Assembly: GCA_013350335.1 (NCBI GenBank)
Contig: CM023532.1
Span: 96,382,786 to 96,446,785 of the forward strand
Length of the DNA stretch: 64,000 nucleotides
Source: Chimonanthus salicifolius
Lineage: Eukaryota; Streptophyta; Magnoliopsida; Laurales; Calycanthaceae
Reading direction: 5' to 3'
Shown: positions 43,991 to 57,500 of the stretch, in pieces
Layout of the letters: each line of letters starts with the position of its first letter
Numbering within the stretch: the stretch's first letter is position 1
The notes under the pieces: model-generated
Seen by the model: only the letters and a program-made list of their open reading frames with translations
The model's database searches: none
What the model was told of the DNA's origin: nothing
Translations under genes and position numbers: made by a program

Positions 43991-46900
43991 TATGGTTTTA
44001 TGGGTTTTGGGTATAAGGTTTAGGGTTTAGGATTTAGGGTTTAGTGTTTTAGGATTTTAGGGGTTTAGGGGCTAGGGTTTAGGGTTTAGGGTTTAGGATT
44101 TGCCTTTTACGGTTAGAGGGGTGTGGGGTTTTGGGTTTTAAGGTTTTAGGGTACAGCGTTTTAGGGGTTAAGTGTTTAGGGTTTAGGGTTTAGGGTTTTG
44201 GGTCAAGGGTTTTAGTGTTTAGGGTTCAGGGTTTAGGGTTTTAGGATTAACGGTTTTAGGGTTTATGGTTTTAGGTGTTTAGGGTTTTAGGTGTTTAGGG
44301 TTTAGGGTTTAGGGTTTACGTTTTAGGTTTTAGGCTTTTAAGCTTTAGGGTTGTGGTTTAGGGCTTAGGGTTTTAGGCTTTAGGGTTTGGAGCTTAGGGT
44401 TTTAGGGTTTAGGGTTTTAGGTTTTTCGGTTTTTTGGTTTAGGGTTTAGGGTTTATGGTTTTATGGTTTATAGTTTTTTGATTTTAAGGTTTACGGTTTT
44501 AGGGTTTTAAGGTTTTGGATTTTAGGGTTTTAGGGGTTTAAAGTTTAGGTTTAGGGTTTAGGGTTTAGGGTTTTAGGGTTTTTGGGTTTAGGGTTTATGG
44601 TTTAGGGTTTAGGGTTTATGGTTTATGGTTTATGGTTTTATGGTTTTTGGGTATAGGGTTTAGGTTTTATGATTTAGGGTTTAGTGTTTTAGGAGTTTCG
44701 GGGTTTAGGGGTTAGGGTTTAGGGTTTAGGGTTTACAGTTAGAGGGTTGTAGGGTTTTGGGTTTTAGGGTTTAGCATTTTGGGGTTTAGGTTTAGGGTTT
44801 AGGATATAGGGTTTTAGGGTTTAGGGTGTAGGGTTTAGAGTTTAGGGTTTTAGGATTTACGGTTTTAGGGTATTTGGCTTTAGGGTTTTCAGGGTTCAGG
44901 GTTTAGGGTTTACAGTTTAGGTTTTAGGCTGTTTCGGTTTAGGGTTGTGGTTTAGGGCTTAGGGTTTTCGGGTTTTACGGTTTTAGTGTTTAGGGTTTAG
45001 GGCTTAGGGTTTTAGGTTTTAGGTTTAAGGGTTTTCGGGTTTAGGGTTTATGTTTTTATGGTTTTATGGTTTTTGGATTTTAGGGTTTTAGGGTTTTGTG
45101 TTTTAGGGTTAGAGGGTTGAGTGTTTTAGGGTTTAGGGAATTAGCGTTTGAGGGCATTTGGCTTTTAGGGTTTAGGGTTTTAGGGTTTAGGATTTAGGGT
45201 TTTAGGATTTTAGGGTTTATGATTTTAGGGTTCTAGGGTTCTAGGGGTTTAGGGTTTAGGGTTTTATGGTTTTAGGGTTTAGGGATTAGGGTTTTAGGGT
45301 TTTAGGGTTTAGGGTTTAGTTTTTAGGGTTTAGGGTTTAGATTTTAGGGTTTAGGGTTTTAGGATTTAGGGTTTACGGTTTAGGGTTTTATGGTTTTGGG
45401 TTTTAGGTTCTAGGGTTTTAGGGTTTAGGGTTTTAGGGTTAGAGGGTTGAGGGTTTTAGGGTTTAGGGAATTAGCGTTTGAGGGCATTTGGCTTTTAGGG
45501 TTTACGGTTTAGGGTTTTAGGATTTTAGGGTTAGGATTAGGGTTCTAGCGTTCTAGGGGTTTAGGGTTTAGGGTTTTATGCTTTTAGGGTTTAGGGATTA
45601 GGGTTTTAGGGTTTAGGGTTTAGGGTTTTAGGGTTTTAGGATTTAGGGGTTTAGGGGTTTAAGGGTTTAGGGGTTTTTGGGTTTAGAGTATGTTTGATGG
45701 TTTTAGGGTTTAGGGTTTTGTGTTATATGATTTTAGGGTTTTAGGGTTTTAGGGGTTTAAGCTTTAGGGCTTTAGGGATTTATGGGTTTAAGGTTTAGGG
45801 TTTAGGTTTTTGGGTTTAGGATTAAGGGTTTTAGGGTTTGATGGTTTGAGGGTTTTCGTGTTTAGGGTTTTAGTGGTCGTGGATTTTATGGTTTTGGGTA
45901 TTGGTTTTTGGGTTTAGGATTTAGTGTTAAGGGTTTAGGGTTTTAGATTTAGGGTTTTAGGGTTTGAGGGATTTAGGGTTTAGTGTATAGAGTTTAGGGT
46001 TTTTGGGTTTTGGGTTTTCGGGTTTTAGGGTCTAGGGTTTTGGATTTTAGGGCTTATGGTTAGGGTTTTAGGGGTTTAGGGGTTTAGGGTTTTAGGGTTT
46101 TAGGGTTTAGGGTTTTAGGGGTTTAGGGTTTTAGTGTTTAGGGTTAGGGCTTAGGGTGTAGGGTTTAGGGTTCTAGTGTTTTAGGGTTTAGGGTTTTAAT
46201 GTTTTAGGGTTTAGGGTTTTAATGTTTTAGAGTCTAGGATTTTAAGGTTTAGGGTTTTAGGGTTTTTGGGTTTAGGGTTTAGGGTTTATGGTTTTATGGT
46301 TTTTGGGTTTAGGGTTTAGGGTTTACGGTATAGGGTTTAGGGTTTTGGGTATATTAGAGGGTTTTAGGGTTTTGGGGTGTAGGGTTTTATGGTTTTAGGA
46401 TTTAGGATTTTAGGGTTTTAGGGTTTCATAGTTTTAGTGTTTTAGGATTGAACGGTTTCAGTGTTTAGGGATTTAGGATTTAGGGTTTTAGTTTTTTGGG
46501 GTTTAAGGTTTTAGTGTTTAGGGAATTAGCGTTTGAGGGCATTTGGCTTTTAGGGTTTAGGGTTTTAGGGTTTAGGGTTTAGGGTTTTAGGATTTTAGGG
46601 TTCTAGGGTTCTAGGGGTTTAGGGTTTAGGGTTTTATGGGTTTAGGGTTTAGGGATTAGGGTTTTAGGGTTTTAGGGTTTAGGGTTTTAGGATTTAGGGT
46701 TTTAGGATTTAGGGGTTTAGGGGTTTAAGGGTTTAGGGTTTTTTGGGTTTAGAGTATGTTTGAGGGTTTTAGGGTTTAGGGTTTTGTGTTATATGGTTTT
46801 ATGGTTTTAGGGTTTTAGGGGTTTAAGCTTTAGGGTTTTAGGGATATATGGGTTTAAGGTTTAGGGTTTAGGTTTTTGGGTTGAGGGTTTAGGGTTAAGG

Positions 46901-49900
46901 GTTTTAGCGTTTGACGGTTTGAGGGTTTTCGTGTTTAGGGTTTTAGTGGTTGTGGGTTTTATGGTTTAGGGTATTGGTTTTTGGGTTTAGGATTTAGGGT
47001 TTAGGATTTAGTGTTAAGGGTTCAGGTTTTTAGATTTAGGGTTTTAGGGTTTGAGGGATTTAGGGTTTAGTGTATAGAGTTTAGGGTTTTAGGGTTTAGG
47101 GTTTTGGATTTTAGGGCTTATGGTTAGGGTTTTAGGGGTTTAGGGGTTTAAGGTTTTAGGGTTTTATCGTTTAGGGTTTAGGGTTTTAGGGGTTTAGGGT
47201 TTTAGTGTTTAGGGTTTTAGGGCTTAGGGTGTAGGGTTTAGGGTTCTAGTGTTTTAGGTTTTAGGGTTTAGGGTTTTAATGTTTTAGAGTCTAGGGTTTT
47301 AGGATTTTTGGGTTTAGGGTTTAGGGTTTATGGTTTTATGGTTTTTAGGTTTAGGGTTTAGGGTTTACGGTTTAGGGTTTAGGGTTTTGGGTATATGGTT
47401 AGAGTGTTTTAGGGTTTTGGGGTGTAGGGTTTTATGGTTTTAGGATTTAGGATTTTAGGGTTTTAGGGTTTCATGGTTTTAGTGTTTTAGGGTTTAGGTT
47501 TTAGGGTTGAACGGTTTCAGTGTTTAGGGATTTAGGGTTTAGGGTTTTAGGGTTTTAGGGTTTTAGCGTTTAACGTTTTAGGATTTTAGGGTTTAGGGGT
47601 TTAGGGTTTTTGGGGTTTAGAGTATTAGGGTTTAGGGTAATAGAGTTTTAGGGTTTCAGGGTTTAGGGTTTTGTGTTTTAGGGTTTTAGGGTTTAGGGTT
47701 TTGTGTTTTAGGGTTTAGTGTTTTAGGGGTTTAGGCTTTTAGATTTAGGGTTTAGGGTTTGTAGTTTAGGTTTAGAGTTTGGGGTTTAGGGCTTTAGGGT
47801 TTAGAGTTCTAGGGTTTTAGGGTTTAGGGTTGAGGGTTTTACGGTTTTAGGGTTGAGGGTTTTAGGGATTAAGGGTTTTAGGATTTAGGGTTTTAGTGTT
47901 TTAGAGTTTTAGGGTTTAAGGTTTAGGGTTTTAAGGTTTTAGGGTTTAGCATTTACGGTTTTAGGGGTTTAGGGAAAGGTTTTAGGGTTTAAGGTTTGGG
48001 GTTTTAGGGTTTTGGGTTTTAGGGTTTTAGGGTTTAGGGTTTTAGGGGTTTAGGGTTTTAGAGTTTAGGGTTTAGGGTTTAGGGTTTATAGTTTACGTTT
48101 AGAGTTTGGGTTTTAGGGTTTTAAGGTTTTAGGGTTTAGAGTTCTAGGGTTTTAGGGTTTAGGGTTGAGGGTTTTAGGATTTAGGGTTTAGGGTTTTATT
48201 GTTTTAGGCTTTTAGGGTTTAGGGTTTAGGGTTTTAGGGTCTTAGGGTTTAGGGCTTAGGGTTTTAGGGTTTAGGGAAAGGTTTTAGGGTTTAGGGTTTA
48301 GTGTTTTAGGGGTTTTGGGTTTTAGGGTTTTGGTTTTTAGGGTTTTAGGGTCTAGGGTTTAGGTTTTAAGGTTTGGGCTTTAGGGTTTTAGGGTTTAAGG
48401 GTTTTACGGTTTAGTGTTTTAAGGGTTTAGGGTTTTTGGGTTTTTGGATTTTAGGATTTTAGGGTTTTAGGGTTTAGGGTTTTAGGCGTTGAGAGTTTTA
48501 GGGTTTAGGGTTTTAGGGTTTTAGGGTTTTAGGATTTAGGTTTTAGGGTTTTAGGATTTTAGGGGTTTGGGGTTTGGGTTTTAGGGTTTTAGGGTTTAGG
48601 ATCTATGGTTTTAGGTTTAGGGTTTGGGTTTAGGGTTTAGGTTATAGGGTTTTAGGATTTTATAGTCTAGGGTTTAAGGGTTTAAGGTTTTAGGGTTTAG
48701 GGTTTTAGGGCTTTAGGTTTTTACAGTTTATGATTTAGGGTTTTAGGGTTTTAGTATTTTAGGGTTTAAGGTTTTAGGGTTTAGGGTTTTGGGTTTAGGG
48801 TTTAGAGTTTATGGTTTAGTGTTTTAGGATTTTAGGGGTTTTGGGTTTACGGTTTTATGGTTTTAGGGTTTAGCGTTTTAGGGTTTTTGGGTTTAGGGTT
48901 TTAGGGGTTTAGGGTTTAGGGTTTATGGTTTTTGGGTTGTTTTGGGTTTTGGGTTTAGGGTTTTATGGTTTTATTGTTTTACGGGTTAGGGTTTTATTGT
49001 TTTAGGGTTTAGGGTTTTAGGATTTAGTGTTTAGGTTTTATGTTTTAGTGTTTAGGGTTTAGGGCTTTAGGATTTTAGGAGTTTAGGGTTGAAGGGTTTT
49101 AGGGGTTTAGGGTTTATGGTTTTTGTGTTTTAGAGTTGGGGTTTAGGGTTTAGGGTTTAGGTTTAGAGGATTTTATGGCCTAGGGTATAGGGGTTTAGGG
49201 TTTAGGTTTATAGGATTTTATGGCCTAGGGTTTAGGGATTTAGGGTTTAGGGTTTTAGGGTTTTAGGGTTTAAGGTAATTGGGTTTTGGGTTTAGGGTTT
49301 AAGTTTTAGGGATTGGTGTTTTAAGATTTTAGGGGCTTAGGGTTTAGCGTTTTAGGGTTTAATTGGTTTAGGGGTTTAGGTTTAGGGTTTTAGGGGTTTT
49401 AGGTTTTATGGTTTTGGGTATAAGTTTTTGGGTTTAGGATTTAGGATTTAGGGTTTAGGGTATAGGATTTTAGTGTTTTAGGGTTTTAGGGGTTTAGGAT
49501 TCAGGGTTTAGGTTTTAGTGTTTGGGGTTTAGGGCTTAGGGCTTAGGGTTTTAGCGTTTTAGCGTTTTAGGGTTTTATGGTTTTAGGGTTAAGGGTTTAG
49601 GGTTTAGATTTTAGGATTTTAGGGTTTTAGGGGTTTAGGGTTTGGGGTTTGGGGTTTGGGTTTTAGGGTTTAGGGTTTAGGGTTTAGGGTTTTATGGTTT
49701 TAGGGTTTCAGGTTTTATGATTTGAGGGTTTAGCATTTTAAGGTTTAGGGTTTAGGGTTTAGGGTTTAGGGTTTAGGGTTTTATGGTTTTAGGGTTTTAG
49801 GTTTTATGATTTTAGGGTTTAGCATTTTAAGGTTTAGGGTTTAGGGTCAAGTGTTTTAAGGTTTTAGGGTTTAGGGTTTAGGATTTTAGGGTTTTAGGGT

Positions 49901-50829
49901 TTAGGATTTTAGGGTTTTAGGGTTTTAGGGGTTTGGATTTTAGGGGTTTAGGGTTTAGGATTTTAGGGTTTTACGCTTTTAGGGTTTAGGGTTTAGGTTT
50001 TACGCTTTTAGGGTTTAGGGTTTATGGTTGTAGGGGTTTAGAGTTTACGGTTTAGGGTTTATGTTTTAGGGTTTGGGATTTTAGGTTTAAAGGGTTTAGG
50101 GCTTAGGGTTTAGGGTTTTTGGTTTTAGGGTTTAGGGTGTTAGGGGCTTAGAGTTTTTGGGTTGTAGGGTTTTACGATTTAAGGTTTTAGGGGTTTAGGG
50201 TTTAGGGTTTACGGTTAGGGTTTAGGGTTTAAGGTTTAGCATTTTAGGGTTTTAGGGGTTTAGGGTTCACGGTTCACGGTTTTAGGGTTTTAGGGGTTTA
50301 GGATTTATGAATTTTACGGTTTTAAGGTTTCAGAAATTTAGGATCCAGGGTTTAGGGATTTATGGTTTTAGGGTTTAGGGTTTACGGATTTAGGGTTTTA
50401 GGGTTTAAGGTTTTATGGTTTTTGGGTTTTGAGTTTAGGGTTTAGGGTTTTGGGTTTAGGGTTTAGGGTTAGGGCTTAGGGTATAGGTTTTAGGGTTTAG
50501 GGTTCATTGTTTTAGGATCTTAGGGTATAAGGGTTTAGGTTTTATGGTTTACGGTTTTGGGGGTTTAGGATTTAGGGTTTAGGATTTTAGGGTTTTAGGG
50601 TTTAGGGTGTTAGGGTTTTAGTTTTTTAGGGTATGGGGTTTAGTGCTTAAGGTTTATGTTTTTGGGTTTTGTGTTTTGGGTTTTAAGATTTTAGGGGTTT
50701 AGGGTTTTGGTGTTTTACGGTTTGGGATTAGGGTTTAGGGGTTTAAGGTTTTTGGGTTTAGGGTTTTAGGGATTTATGGTTTTACGGTTTAGGGTTTTAG
50801 GGTTTTAGTGTTTTAGGGTTTAAGGTTTT
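43991..50829 (+). repeat. Degenerate telomere-like array 2
   Basis: About 6.8 kb of TTTAGGG/TTTTAGGG variants, G-rich strand +. A long tandem duplication with a period of about 1.05 kb spans about 45470-47560. Shared landmarks are TTAGCGTTTG at 45471 and 46526, TATGTTTGA at 45691 and 46755, and GGGTATAT at 46348 and 47389. A third copy of the first landmark lies at 45141. No gene or unique insertion is seen. Confidence 0.95.
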
Positions 50830-53800
50830 TGTAGCGCCCGCCCTTTTTCACCGAAAATCAGAGTCTAATTTTTTTTTTTGAATTAAGAAGTGACAAAGGG
50901 ACGTGGACGTCACGACGCGAGTTAAGTCCGAGCTTCTAAAGTCCGGCCCTTAACTGGCCAACCCTACAGGTGCGTGGGATGGAGTCCACGGAGAATGGTT
51001 CACCCGTAGAAGTAAGCTTGAGGAATAATACATTAAATGCGGAATGATAATAGATACTATCCTACCAATTTTTCTAGATAGCAGGGAAGATTTTATCGTT
51101 TAATTACTAGAATGCCATAACATCATATGTCTAAAATAAAATCCAAAACATAGCAATAAGTCTAAAATATTACATTTCCAACAAGCTAGGCTACTCAAAC
51201 ACATTTCCTAAAATAAACTTAAATAAAGTAAATAGTCCGCCTCCCCAAGCTCCTAAGCTTGGCTCCCGTCTCGTCCTTCTACTCCGGCATTTCCTGCGTC
51301 ATCAGGTAGGGTAGAAGTAGGGCGTTAGACCACGCTCCCAGTAGGACTCCGAGTAGGGCTAGCACATGGATTAATGATAACAAGCATACCGATAATAATA
51401 TAGTGAAAACTGGTAGACAATCATATAATGAAACTATAAAGTGAATGCCATGCCATGGGTGTCTGTGTTATGAATCCCACCCATCATCCCCACCATCATG
51501 ATGTCATATCCCCCTTGACGGAAAAACCTCGTCAAGATATATCCAATCTTAAAATATCCCCCTTGACGGCAAAGCCTTGTCAAGGTGTCCCCATGCCTGT
51601 TCTCGGTCGCCCCGATGGAGCATGGACTCCGGTTATAGCCTATCAGGCTATCCCCATGCCTGTTCTCGGTCGCCCCGACGCAGCATGGACTCCGGTTATA
51701 GCCTATCAGGCTATCCCCATGCCTGTTCTCACTCACCCCAACGGAGCATGGACTCCGGTTCCTTTATTTTCCCGCCCATGCCATGTATGGGATGTAATGC
51801 ATTATGCTATGTAATATGTATAATCCATAGTCATAATATAGAATTCATAACTTGGCATATAATTCATAATCTTGCATTATGCCATATAAGATACATAAAC
51901 CATGATCGTAAAATTCATCATATAATAAACCATAAAATTCCCAAAATAAATCAAAGAAACCATCAGACAATTCACGGCTTACAAAAAGGTAGGAATCCTA
52001 CTGAATACCGACTCGCGTTCTTCTTTTTCGTTTTCGTCCGATAATCCGGCTACCGACATGCGTACCGCTCTCGATATCCAATACCTTATTACATACACAT
52101 AATCAGTCCTTATTTTACCTATTTCTAAGCCCATTAATCATTTCCAAGTCCATATGAAAAATCGGTCACTATTTAGGTTTTGTGGGTCCCATTTAATCCA
52201 TTACATATTTTAATTACATGAGTTTAAAAATCAGCCTCCTAGGCTTTATTTAACCGTACATAAACTTATTACTCAGTGCCCCTAAATCCATGGTCCTCTC
52301 CCATGGAGTTCTTGAACTTGGCCATTAATTACAGTTTTGCCACTACCTCTTCTCCATGATTAATCACTCATTCATTCATGCCTACTTAAGCCCATTATTG
52401 ATCATTAATTCAATCCCTTAATGACCCATTTAATCATGACATAACATCATTACAATTAGCCCTTTAATTAACCTAACCCTTATTCATTTAAACCCATACA
52501 AAACCCCATACTTAACCCTTTAATTGGTTAATGGATCAAGGGTTCAAAATACCCCATTCATCAAATCTTCCCATGGGGTTTACTTCATGCATTTAAACTA
52601 CAATGAGTCCATTTCCCACTCATTCCCTTTGGAGGCCATAACACATCATTCAACTCCAATTTAACCCATCAAAAGGCTCACAATTGGGCCATGGGTTCGG
52701 CCATACACCATGGCCGAACCCATGGTTCATTGTTCATTATTCATTTGTAACCCTTAAGACCATGAATGACCATTAACCTTTCTCTATGGATTCCCTCACT
52801 TACAACCCTTAAAAAAAATTCCTTAACATAGACCCATTTAAAACTTTTGAACCATCAACACCCTTGCATATTCTTGATTCTTAAAAACCCTTAAGATACC
52901 CAACCTTTCCTTCATGCATGCATACATAATCCCTTAACATTTCACTAACATTCCATCATTCACAACTTAAACTCTAAAATCATAATTCATCCTCCAAATT
53001 TTTAACCTTAAACCCCCATTACAATTTCCTCAATTACCTACATTTAATCATTTTAAACCCTAAACTCATTAACCACCCTCATTGTCTCCCATTCTTATAA
53101 ACCCTAATAATTAACCCAATCATCTACCATGGGGTTCGGCCATGCTACATGGCCGACCCCTATGGTCCATTTACCTCTTCAACCTCCCCATATAACCATG
53201 CTTAATCAATTTCACCACATAATGTCCTTAACCCATGCTTTACACAATTCTTAGTACCAAAGTCCTTAATGTATTTATTTTTCCTTAACCTAATTTATCC
53301 ACTTTGTTCATTTTTCATTTCATCTTTTGTATGGATTTTAAATCCAAGGCCATGATATTTTTGGCCACATTAAATCCAAGAAATGGACCCATTTCTAAAC
53401 CTCTTAAATCCTAAGAAAAATTTAATCTCTTGTTTAGAAAATACTTACGATCCGACGCCTCCTCTGACTTTCGTTACTCCCATCGGCTTCCTTAACCTTC
53501 TTTCTTCTCCTTTTCCTTTGTTGGTTGGCTAAAATGCTTAATCAATGGTGAAAACCCCCAAGCTTGGGTTTGGCCATGGTAGGGTTAGATTTGAGAGAGG
53601 AAGAGGAGAGGATGGAGATGAGAAATAAAATTCTATGGCTTGATCTTGGAGTGATGGCCAAGCTTACACCTTTCTCCTCTCTTTTCTTCCAAGCTTTTCT
53701 TCTACTTTCTCTTGGTTTTCTTCCTTTCCTTCTCCTTGGGTGTGGGACGTTAATGAGAGAGATGAAAAGAGGGAGAGAGTGAAAGAACTCATTGGAATGG

Positions 53801-54515
53801 AGAGAATGAGATGAAATGTCATCTCATCTCTTGGTTGTTTAAGATATACCCACATTAATTCCTCCCACCAACCCATGGGATATTTTTCCTACTTTATGGT
53901 GGTGGTTGGGATAACCACCACCCTAGCCAACGTGTTTGGTGTTTAGAAAGGGTTGGTTTTGGTCTTCCATTGACCATTTGACCACTTAATTGGATAATTA
54001 CTTAGGTTAATTTAATTCCCATTTAATTTAATTCCATTAAATTTCTTCTACGAAATCCACCCATGGTTGACCAAGTCAACCATGGTGGCCGGTCCCACCA
54101 ATTCTTGGTCCACATGCCACCTCACTTGGTGAGGTGGAGGTGGGTCCCATTTGGCCATGTCACCTAGGTTATTCCATCACCAACTTAGGTGATTCAAATT
54201 TCATTAAGTCCATTCCACTAGTTGGATCACCATTGGGTCCATGGCCCAATTACACTCACCCCTATCCATTTACCTTAGGGCTTACACCATCTTGATCCAT
54301 TGGGTCCCCAAGTGGGTATTGGGCCCAATTTGACCATCCTTGGCCCAATTGAACATTTAAATGAATTAAATCCAATCCATGGTTCATTGGGCCATACTTG
54401 GGCCTTTGTCCAAATTTTGGTCCATTTACCATTTATTCCATCAATTTTTCCCAATTTCCATCATTAAATAATAATATCCACATATATATTGATTTACAAA
54501 TTCTAGGCCATTACA
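50830..54515 (-). mobile_element. Solo LTR (3686 bp), diverged family member, TSD GTTTT
   Basis: Begins TGTAGCGCCC and ends GGCCATTACA and is flanked by GTTTT at 50825-50829 and 54516-54520. It shares the first 150 bp, the GTAGAAGTAGGGCGTTAG block and the subrepeat/hairpin architecture with the other LTRs, but differs in most of the body. Hairpin modules remain at about 52690 and 53133. A 72-codon + strand frame at 53564 has no domain. It inserted into the telomere-like array. Confidence 0.93.
51514..51765. repeat. LTR subrepeats with stem-loops, variant form
   Basis: Two CTTGACG stem-loops (51514 and 51562) are followed by three units with a 63-bp step (from about 51589). These contain CCCCGATGGAGCATGGACTCCGG and an AGCCTATCAGGCT stem-loop. 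They are homologous in place to the subrepeats of the other LTRs. Open frames of 100-155 codons here are produced by the repeat. Confidence 0.8.
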
Positions 54516-57500
54516 GTTTTAGGGTTTCGGGTTTACGTTTTAGGGCTTAGGGTTTAAGGTTTAGTGTTTTAGGATTTTAGGGGTTTAGGGTTTACGGTTT
54601 TAGGGTTTTATGGTTTAGCGTTTTAGGGTTTTCAGTGTTTTACAGGTTTAGGGTTTAGGTTGTAGGGTTTAGGGTTTTCCGTTTTAGGCTTTAGGGTTTT
54701 TGGTTTTATTGTTTAGGGTTTAGGGTTTAGATTTTAGGGTTTTGGGTTTAGGGTTTAGGGATTAGTATTTTAGGATTTTAGGGGTTTATGGTTTACGGTT
54801 TTAGGGTTTTAGGGTTTAGCGTTTTACGGTTTTAGGGTTTTGGGTTTTAGGCGTTTAGGGTTTGAGCGTTTAGAGGTTTAGTTTTTATTGTTTAAGGTAT
54901 AGGATTTTGGGTTTAGGATTTAGGGTTTAGGATTTTAGGGTTTTAGGGTTTTAGGGGCATAGGGTTTTAGGGGTTTAGGGTTTGGGGTTTAGGGTTTAGG
55001 TTTTAGGGTTTAGGGTTTAGGGTTTAGGGCTTAGTGTTTAGGGTAAGGTTTTAGCTTTTATGGTTTAGGGCATAGGTTTTTGGTTTAGGATTTGGGGTTT
55101 AGGGTTTAGGGTTTAGGATTTTAGGGTTTTGGATTTTAGGGTTTTAGGTGTTTAGGGTTTAGGGTTTAGGATTTTAGGGTTTTACGCTTTTAGGGGTTTC
55201 GGGTTTTAGGGTTTAGGGTTGAGGGTTTTAGGGGTTTAGGGTTTAGGATTTTAGGGTTTTAGGGTTTTAGGGGTTTAGGGTTTAGGGTTTAGGGTTTAGG
55301 ATTTTAGGATTTTACACTTTTAGGGTTTAGGGTTTAAGTTTTACAGTTTTAGGGTTTAGGGTTTTAGGGGTTTAGAGTTTAGGGTTTAGGGTTTTAGGGT
55401 TTAGGGTTTTAGGGGTTAGAGTTTTAGGATTGTAGGGTATTAGGGTTTTAGAGTTTAGGGTCTGGGGTTTAAGTTTTAGGGTTTAGGGTTTTAGAGTTAA
55501 AGGGTTTTAGGGTTTTAGCGTTTAGGGTTTATGGTTTTAGGGTTTAGGGTTTACGTTTTAGGGTTTAGTGTTTTAGAATGTTAGGGGTTTAGGGTTTACG
55601 GTTTTAGGGTTTTATGTTTTAGCGTTTTAGGGTCTTAGTGTTTAGGGTTCAGGGGTTCAGGGTTCAGGGTTTTTAGGTTTTAGCGTTTTAGTTTTTGGGT
55701 TTTAGGTTTAGGGTTTAGGGTTTAGGGTTGTGTGGTTTTAGGGTTTAGGGTTTTATTGTTTTAGGGCTTAGGGTTTTAGGGTTTTACTGTTTTAGGGTTG
55801 AGGGCTTTAGGGTTTAGTGTTTACGACTTATGTTTTAGGGTTTAGGGTTTAGGCTTTAGGATTTTAAGGGTTTAGGGTTGAAGGGTTTTAGGGTTTAGGG
55901 TTTAGGGTTTTTGTGTTTTAGTGTTGGGGTTTAGGATTTAGGGCTTAGGTTTATAGGGTTTTGTCGCCTAGGGTTTAGGGTTTTAGGATTTTAGTGTTTA
56001 GGATTTTAGGGGTTTAGAGTTTTACAGTTTAGGGTTTTAGGGGTTTAGGGTTTAAGGTTTTATGGTGTAGGGTTTAGGGTTTAGGTTTTAGGGTGTAGGG
56101 TTTAGGATGTTAGGGTTTTACGTTTTTGGCTTTAGGGTTTTAGGTTTTATGGTTTAGGGTTTAGGGTTTAGGTTTTAGGGTTTTGGGTTTAGGGTTTAGG
56201 GATTAAGGATTAGTATTTTAGGATTTTAGCGGTTTATGGTTTACAGTTTTAGGGTTTTAGGTTTTAGCGTTTTAGGGTTTTGGGTTTTAGGGGTTTAGGG
56301 TTTGAGGGTTTAGAGTTTTAGGTTTTATTGTTTAGGGTATAGGTTTCTGGGTTTAGGATTTTAGGGTTTAGTGTTTTAGGGCTTTAGGGTTTTAGGGGCG
56401 CAGGGTTTTAGGGGTTTAGGGTTTGGGGTTTAGGGTTAGGTTTTAGGGTTTAGGGTTTAGGTTTTAGGGTTTTGGGTTTAGGGTTTAGGGATTAAGGATT
56501 AGTATTTTAGGATTTTAGCGGTTTATGGTTTACAGTTTTAGGGTTTTAGGTTTTAGCGTTTTAGGGTTTTGGGTTTTAGGGGTTTAGGGTTTGAGGGTTT
56601 AGAGTTTTAGGTTTTATTGTTTAGGGTATAGGTTTCTGGGTTTAGGATTTTAGGGTTTAGTGTTTTAGGGCTTTAGGGTTTTAGGGGCGCAGGGTTTTAG
56701 GGGTTTAGCTTTTATGGTTTAGGTATAGGATTTGGGGTTTAGGGTTTAGGGTTTAGGATTTTAGGGCTTTAGGGTTTTAGGGGTTTAGGGTTTAGGGTTT
56801 AGGATTGTAGGGTTTTACGCTTTTAGGGGTTAGGGTTTTAGGGGTTTCGAGTTTTAGGGTTTAGGGTTGAAAGTTTTAGGGGTTTGGGGTTTAGGATTTT
56901 AGGGTTTTAAGGGTTTAGGGTTTAGGGTTTAGGGTTTAGGATTTTAGAGTTTTACGCTTTTAGGTTTAGGGTTTTTGGGTTTAGGGTTTTAGGGTTTAGG
57001 GTTTAGAGTTTTAGGGTTTAGGTCTTAGTTTTAGGGTTTAGGATTTTAGGGTTAATGGGTTTTAAGGGTTTAGGGTTTAGGGCTTAGGGTTTTAGGGGTT
57101 AGAGTTTTAGGGTGTTAGGGTTTTAGGGGGTTAGAGTTTAGTTTTGGGGTTTAAGTTTTAGGGTTTAGAGTTTTAGAGTTAAAGGGTTTTAGCGTTTTAG
57201 CGTTTATGGTGTTAGGGGTTTAGAGTTTTAGAGTTGTAGGGTTTTACGATTTAAGGTTTTAGGGTTTGGGGTTTAGGGTTTTAGGGTTTTAGGGGTTTAG
57301 GGTTTTTGGGGTTTGGGGTTTAGGGTTTTAGGGTTTTAGTGTTTATGATTTTGACGGTTTTAGGGTTTTAGGGTTTAGGGTATAGGTTTTTAAGGTTTTA
57401 GGGTTTAGGGTTTTAGGGTTTTAGTGTTTTTGTGATTTTGGGTTTTATGGTATACACTTTTGGGTTTTAGGGTTTTAGGGGGTTAGGCTTTTAGGGGTTT

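Noticed and set aside
51434..52044. Repeat-containing frames of 100-155 codons
   Set aside because: They are read through 63-bp LTR subrepeats in several frames on both strands, which is typical of repeat artefacts.
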